Of a DNA stretch of 9,688 nt, positions 6,124 through 9,688 are shown piece after piece (position 1 is the first letter of the stretch; each line of letters opens with the position of its first letter). A program made the translations under genes and the position numbers. The notes beneath the pieces were generated by a model. It had not been told where the DNA came from, did not search any database, and saw only the letters and a program-made list of their open reading frames with translations. Source of the stretch: Prevotella sp. UBA3208 (GTDB lineage Bacteria; Bacteroidota; Bacteroidia; Bacteroidales; Bacteroidaceae); NCBI GenBank assembly GCA_002363695.1, contig DEWO01000025.1, forward strand, positions 1 through 9,688. Reading direction: 5' to 3'.

Positions 6124-7254
6124 TTACTTCAGGCTCTTAACGAAGAAATCGGCAAGTTTGTCCCAGGGGATGAGATTCTTAGGATCGCCCTTTCCCACCA
6201 GTTCTGTATAGCCGCCGTCGTAGAGGTCGCAATGACTGGCTCCCGGGATGATGAGCAGTTCCTTGTTTTCAGGATTGGGGTTGGGTTTGCCAACTACGTT
6301 ATATCCCTCGGCCTTGCCTTCCACCATATATTTATAGGCAGCCTCGCCGAAGTAGCGCGAGTGGGCTTTCTCGCCATGCATCACAAGAACGGCAGAGCGA
6401 ATCTCGTTGATGTAATAAAGGAAGCGACTGTTAGCGAAAGCCTGTGTGCCGATGACGCGCCAACCATCGTTCGAGTTGCCACTACGCTTATGGTAGCCAC
6501 GTGGCGTAATGTAGTAGTCGTAGTAGTCCTTGACAAACTGAGGTGCATCGTCAGGCAGGGGATTGACCACACCACCAGCCATTGCCTTCGGATCGGCAAG
6601 ACGCTGTTTGGATAGCGTCTCACGAGCTGCATGGCGAGACTTTTCCTTGTCTTCGCTGTCAAAGTAGCCATTGCCGCTGACACGCGTCATATCGTACATT
6701 GTCGAGGCTACCGTAGCTTTGATGCGTGTGTCGGCTGCTGCGGCATTGAGAGCGATGCCACCCCATCCGCAGATTCCGATGATACCAATCTTATCAGCGT
6801 CCACATTGTCCTGCTTTGACAGGAAATCGACAGCTGCCATGAAGTCCTCGGTATTGATGTCTGGCGAGGCCGTGCGGCGCGGTTCACCACTGCTTTCACC
6901 AGTATATGACGGATCGAAGGCCAAAGTCACGAATCCACGTTCTGCCATCCGCATGGCATAGAGTCCGCTCGACTGTTCCTTGCAGGCTCCAAAAGGTCCG
7001 CTAACGGCGATGGCCGGCATCTTGCCCTGTCCGTTCTTTGGTGTATAGAGGTCTGCAGCCAATGTCAGACCATACTGTGTTTCAAATGTCACCTTACGGT
7101 GGTCAACCTTCTCGCTCAGCGGGAACACCTTGTCCCACTCCTGCGTCAGTGTCGCTGTTGTATTCATACCAATTTCTGTTTTACTTTGCTCTTTATGGGT
7201 ACAAGCGGTCAGCACTACGGCCAACAGCGTTGCCGATAACAATAGTTTTTTCAT
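6124..7254 (-). CDS. Alpha/beta-hydrolase lipoprotein (YcjY / dienelactone-hydrolase-like)
   Basis: The 376-residue product begins MKKLLLSATLLAVVLTAC, a lipoprotein signal with lipobox LTAC, so it should be envelope-anchored. The alpha/beta-hydrolase core follows: PAIAVSGPFGACKEQSSGLY, FVTLAFDPSYTGESSGEPR, and an elbow GIIGICGWGG (C162, W164). Further on are VLVMHGEKAHSRYF, a possible acid-residue region, and GASHCDLYD with the candidate catalytic His (H341). The usual GxSxG serine is missing; Cys162 is the likely nucleophile candidate if the enzyme is active. I recall GICGWGG as recurrent in this subfamily, so it is probably not a private mutation. The substrate is unknown; an ester or acyl bond is likely. 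In-frame ATGs at 7263 and 7272 are alternatives; 7254 gives the standard lipoprotein leader. The gene follows the S8 protease stop by 8-26 bases depending on the start, so an operon is likely. Confidence 0.82.
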   Translation of the reverse strand: MKKLLLSATLLAVVLTACTHKEQSKTEIGMNTTATLTQEWDKVFPLSEKVDHRKVTFETQYGLTLAADLYTPKNGQGKMPAIAVSGPFGACKEQSSGLYAMRMAERGFVTLAFDPSYTGESSGEPRRTASPDINTEDFMAAVDFLSKQDNVDADKIGIIGICGWGGIALNAAAADTRIKATVASTMYDMTRVSGNGYFDSEDKEKSRHAARETLSKQRLADPKAMAGGVVNPLPDDAPQFVKDYYDYYITPRGYHKRSGNSNDGWRVIGTQAFANSRFLYYINEIRSAVLVMHGEKAHSRYFGEAAYKYMVEGKAEGYNVVGKPNPNPENKELLIIPGASHCDLYDGGYTELVGKGDPKNLIPWDKLADFFVKSLK

Positions 7255-7279
7255 AACGGCCATAGGATTCATTCTTTCT

Positions 7280-9304
7280 TTAACGGATGATGACTTTTCT
7301 GCCCTGGTGCACATAGATGCCCCTCCGGGTGGGCTTCTGGTCGAGACGGATACCATAGATGGTGTACCAGGGAGCATCGTCGTCAGCAACTTCACGCTCG
7401 ACCGTCTGGATGCCCGTGGCCTGCTTCAGCACCTCCTGAATGCCGGCATAGGCGTCAATGAGTCCGTAACCATAGACATTGTTGGGCCACTGGCCGTCTA
7501 CCTCGATGTGCTTGGCGGTAGCCTTGAAGACACTCTTCACGTCGTCGGGGCTCAGTTTGGGGTTAGCCTGAAGCCAAAGAGCCACAATGCCTGCGGCACA
7601 GGGACCCGACATGGAGGTGCCCGACATAGACAGCCAAGGATATTCACGCCCCTTGAAGGTGCTTTTGGCCACCATCGACCAGTCAAAACTGTCAGGACAG
7701 TAGCTGTTGCCTGCCGACAGGACGTTTACACCAGGAGCCACGATATCGGGTTTGAGCAGTCCGTCTCTGGTGGGACCTATAGACGAGAAGACTGCTATGG
7801 TGCCTACGTTCGACTGTCCTCCCCTGGAGAAATAGGTTTGTCCCAGCGTATTGACGAACGATGCGCGTCCGTTCAGTGCGCCCACGGTGACTGCCGACTG
7901 CAGACATCCGGGCAGTCCGACGCTGCGATTCTTGACACCAGCGCGGAAGCGACCATCAGTAAGCTGGTTTTCTGTGATATTCTCAAAGGGAGTTTCGGCA
8001 GATGCATACATCTTGATTTCGCTTTCGACGCCCTCGACAGCCAGCAGGAGTGTATCACGCTCCTGTTTCTCTGTGCGTGCTGACAAGGTATAGAACGAGC
8101 CCGACTGTTGCAGCAGCAGGTGATGACCGCGCATCAACAGACTGTCTGTGGGCAGATTGGTACTGTCGAATACCACTGAGTCGGCCAGTTCGTAAGTAGT
8201 ACCCCCACTCGTTTTACGTTGCCAAACCAGACACTTCAGGCGGAAAGGCTGTTCACTCTTCATGTAGGCATGTGCCAGATGCTTGCTGTTGTAAAGCAGT
8301 GCCACACCGGCTGTCGCCGTGCCTACGGGTTTCTCTACATAGAAGACATCACCGCCTGAGTTGCCTGCCGAGGTTACTAATATCCGGCCCGGTCCCACCA
8401 GACGGTCGAGTGCCTCGCGAAACAGTTGCGTGTCGCCGGGAATGTCGTCAAAACCTATGCTGTAGGTGATGACGCAGGGCTGCTGGTGCTCCTCGGCATA
8501 GTCGAAGATGCGCTTCATGCGTGCCGTCTGGTCAGCAGAGTTAGCCAGATAGTCGTCGCCAGCATTCCTACTGCTGATGGCAAAGATGTCGGCACCATAG
8601 GCAACGCCTCTGTAGGGTGTACCATAGCCGCTGCCGGCTGCTGTGCCCAGACAGTGCGTACCGTGATTGCCCTTTGTATCGCCCACATGGTCGTTGTTCA
8701 GAATGTCCTCCTGGGTGGTATATTCACGTCCCAAGGGAGTAGCCTTGCCCTTTGTTTCGCCCTCCACGGCATAGTCGTCGACAAAACCCTTGATGCGATA
8801 GGTCTTGCCATCAATGCCATAGAAAGCCGGGTGGGTCACGTCGAAACCGCTGTCTACGATTCCCAACAACACACCTGTGCCATCGTAACCATGAGGCAGC
8901 GACAAGCCCGACTGCACCATCGTGGTGCCCGTCCACTGAGGAGATGTGTTGTTGCAGAGTCTGCCGCCCAACTGGGTCTCAATACGCTCCACCTGCTCAG
9001 AGGCAGCCATTTCCGCCAGCCGGGTCAACGGGATGTTGGCAATATAGATATCGCCTATTTGGGTCACCAGTTCGCAGTCATACTTGGCCAGCAACTGATG
9101 GGCATCGCCCTCGGCAAAACGCACAAAGGCACACACCTTGTCACTCGTCGTCCGCTGGGCACGATGCATGACTGACGAGTGGCTCATCAGCTGTCGAACG
9201 TGGAACGATACTTTATCCACCGTGCCTGCCATCGCTATGATGTTCATCAAGAGCATCAGTATGAGAGCAACACTCTTTTTTGCTCCTAAACTCTCCCTTA
9301 CCAT
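7280..9304 (-). CDS. Secreted S8 (subtilisin-like) serine peptidase
   Basis: From ATG 9304 the protein has 674 residues: a signal peptide (MVRESLGAKK, then SVALILMLLMNIIAMA), a propeptide-like region of about 30-120, and a subtilase domain with all three catalytic residues. These are D151 in VDSGFD, H214 in NHGTHC and S564 in GTSMSGP; the oxyanion Asn lies in TSAGNSGG. About 240 residues separate GNSGG from the Ser motif, so a beta-rich insert is present, as in many Bacteroidetes S8 enzymes. The C-terminus, WYTIYGIRLDQKPTRRGIYV then HQGRKVIIR, resembles the short tail of many Prevotella secreted proteins and may be a sorting or anchoring signal. A start ten codons upstream is a GTG and would give an unusually long n-region. 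It lies 40 bases after rny and just upstream of the hydrolase. The substrate is unknown. Confidence 0.88.
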   Translation of the reverse strand: MVRESLGAKKSVALILMLLMNIIAMAGTVDKVSFHVRQLMSHSSVMHRAQRTTSDKVCAFVRFAEGDAHQLLAKYDCELVTQIGDIYIANIPLTRLAEMAASEQVERIETQLGGRLCNNTSPQWTGTTMVQSGLSLPHGYDGTGVLLGIVDSGFDVTHPAFYGIDGKTYRIKGFVDDYAVEGETKGKATPLGREYTTQEDILNNDHVGDTKGNHGTHCLGTAAGSGYGTPYRGVAYGADIFAISSRNAGDDYLANSADQTARMKRIFDYAEEHQQPCVITYSIGFDDIPGDTQLFREALDRLVGPGRILVTSAGNSGGDVFYVEKPVGTATAGVALLYNSKHLAHAYMKSEQPFRLKCLVWQRKTSGGTTYELADSVVFDSTNLPTDSLLMRGHHLLLQQSGSFYTLSARTEKQERDTLLLAVEGVESEIKMYASAETPFENITENQLTDGRFRAGVKNRSVGLPGCLQSAVTVGALNGRASFVNTLGQTYFSRGGQSNVGTIAVFSSIGPTRDGLLKPDIVAPGVNVLSAGNSYCPDSFDWSMVAKSTFKGREYPWLSMSGTSMSGPCAAGIVALWLQANPKLSPDDVKSVFKATAKHIEVDGQWPNNVYGYGLIDAYAGIQEVLKQATGIQTVEREVADDDAPWYTIYGIRLDQKPTRRGIYVHQGRKVIIR

Positions 9305-9344
9305 TATTAGTATATAACCTGATGAAAGTCTCACAAATTAAAAC

Positions 9345-9688
9345 TTACTTGGCGTAGGCTACACTGCGGGTCTCGCGGATGACGGTAATCTTGACCTGTC
9401 CGGGATAGGTCATCTCGTTCTGAATCTTGGAAGCAATCTGTCCGCTCAGTGCCTCGGTCTCGGCATCGTCCATCTTGTCGGCACCGACGATGACGCGCAA
9501 CTCACGACCAGCCTGAATGGCGTAGGTCTTGGTGACACCGGGATAGCTCATGGCGATAGCCTCGAGATCGTTCAGACGCTTGATGTAAGCCTCAACGATT
9601 TCGCGGCGGGCACCGGGACGGGCGCCGGAGATGGCGTCGCAAATCTGTACGATGGGAGCCAGCAGGGTCTGCATCTCCATCTCGTCGT
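9345..9688 (-). CDS. rny: Ribonuclease Y, C-terminal part (5' end beyond the window)
   Basis: RNase Y is a membrane-anchored endoribonuclease that starts mRNA decay. The last 113 residues are visible. They begin [20 protein letters not shown] and continue [18 protein letters not shown], the end of the HD domain, then [20 protein letters not shown] and the family ending [22 protein letters not shown] (given here up to its last motif, [12 protein letters not shown]). The frame is open to the window edge with no internal stop. The N-terminal membrane segment, coiled coil, KH domain and catalytic HD residues lie outside. The stop is 40 bases before the protease start, with no terminator hairpin between, so read-through into the protease gene is possible. 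Confidence 0.93.
   Translation of the reverse strand, partial: DEMEMQTLLAPIVQICDAISGARPGARREIVEAYIKRLNDLEAIAMSYPGVTKTYAIQAGRELRVIVGADKMDDAETEALSGQIASKIQNEMTYPGQVKITVIRETRSVAYAK

Noticed and set aside
5827..6615. Plus-strand ORF of 262 codons overlapping the end of the hydrolase gene
   Set aside because: It is antisense to the clear alpha/beta-hydrolase, its start lies in the terminator region, and its translation shows no recognisable domain.
7130..8083. Plus-strand ORF of 317 codons across the hydrolase start and the protease 3' half
   Set aside because: It is antisense to two well-supported genes. The protease catalytic motif GTSMSGP lies on the opposite strand here, so this is a mirror frame.
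8426..9175. Plus-strand ORF of 249 codons inside the protease gene
   Set aside because: It is antisense to the subtilase domain carrying D151 and H214, and has no family resemblance.
9305..9334. Possible promoter TTTG-N19-TATACTAA and a GTG start for the S8 protease
   Set aside because: TATACTAA lacks the TTTG half of the -7 consensus, and the GTG start would add an atypical ten-residue extension before the signal peptide.
1..9688. CRISPR array, tRNA, rRNA, toxin-antitoxin or phage-defence module
   Set aside because: I saw no regularly spaced direct repeats, tRNA or rRNA stretches, or defence-related protein motifs on either strand.

Overview
The window looks like chromosomal DNA from a Bacteroidales bacterium, most likely a Prevotella-like genus (family Prevotellaceae). 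The reasons are Bacteroidetes-type -7 promoter elements (TAnnTTTG), a DUF4251 lipoprotein, an S8 protease ending in the short C-terminal tail typical of Prevotella secreted proteins, the wording of the RNase Y C-terminus, an IS982-type transposase remnant and glycan-degrading enzymes. All family names come from reading the translated sequence; no database was searched.

Layout. Positions 1-240 hold the 3' end of an IS982-family element whose transposase looks internally deleted. Positions 322-4129 carry two overlapping plus-strand genes: an exported right-handed beta-helix protein resembling glycoside hydrolase family GH141, and a GH78-type alpha-L-rhamnosidase without a visible signal peptide. 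They end at an intrinsic terminator whose loop contains the rhamnosidase stop codon. A 27-codon minus-strand ORF for a tiny single-pass membrane protein (4133-4216) runs up to this terminator and lies just downstream of a minus-strand DUF4251 lipoprotein gene (4252-4731). The lipoprotein gene is divergent from an exported DUF362 protein (4861-5826). Their shared 129-bp spacer holds a promoter for each gene and two inverted repeats. A strong hairpin follows the DUF362 gene.

The right half (9688 down to about 5900) reads leftward. It holds the C-terminus of RNase Y (rny), a secreted S8 subtilisin-like protease with an intact Asp/His/Ser triad, and an alpha/beta-hydrolase lipoprotein with an unusual GICGWGG nucleophile elbow. 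These are closely spaced and could be read together. Downstream, between 5900 and 6121, are two short signal-peptide-like reading frames that look like the broken starts of lost secreted or lipoprotein genes.

How they work together. The two CAZymes form one translational unit that probably removes deoxysugars (fucose or rhamnose type residues) from a plant-type glycan. No SusC/SusD pair is visible beside them. The other genes are cell-envelope or housekeeping functions with no clear pathway link. I see no defence system, CRISPR array, tRNA or rRNA. The most interesting items are the tiny membrane-protein ORF, the near-leaderless DUF4251 promoter with its nested inverted repeats, the differing predicted locations of the CAZyme pair, and the gene fragments downstream of the hydrolase.
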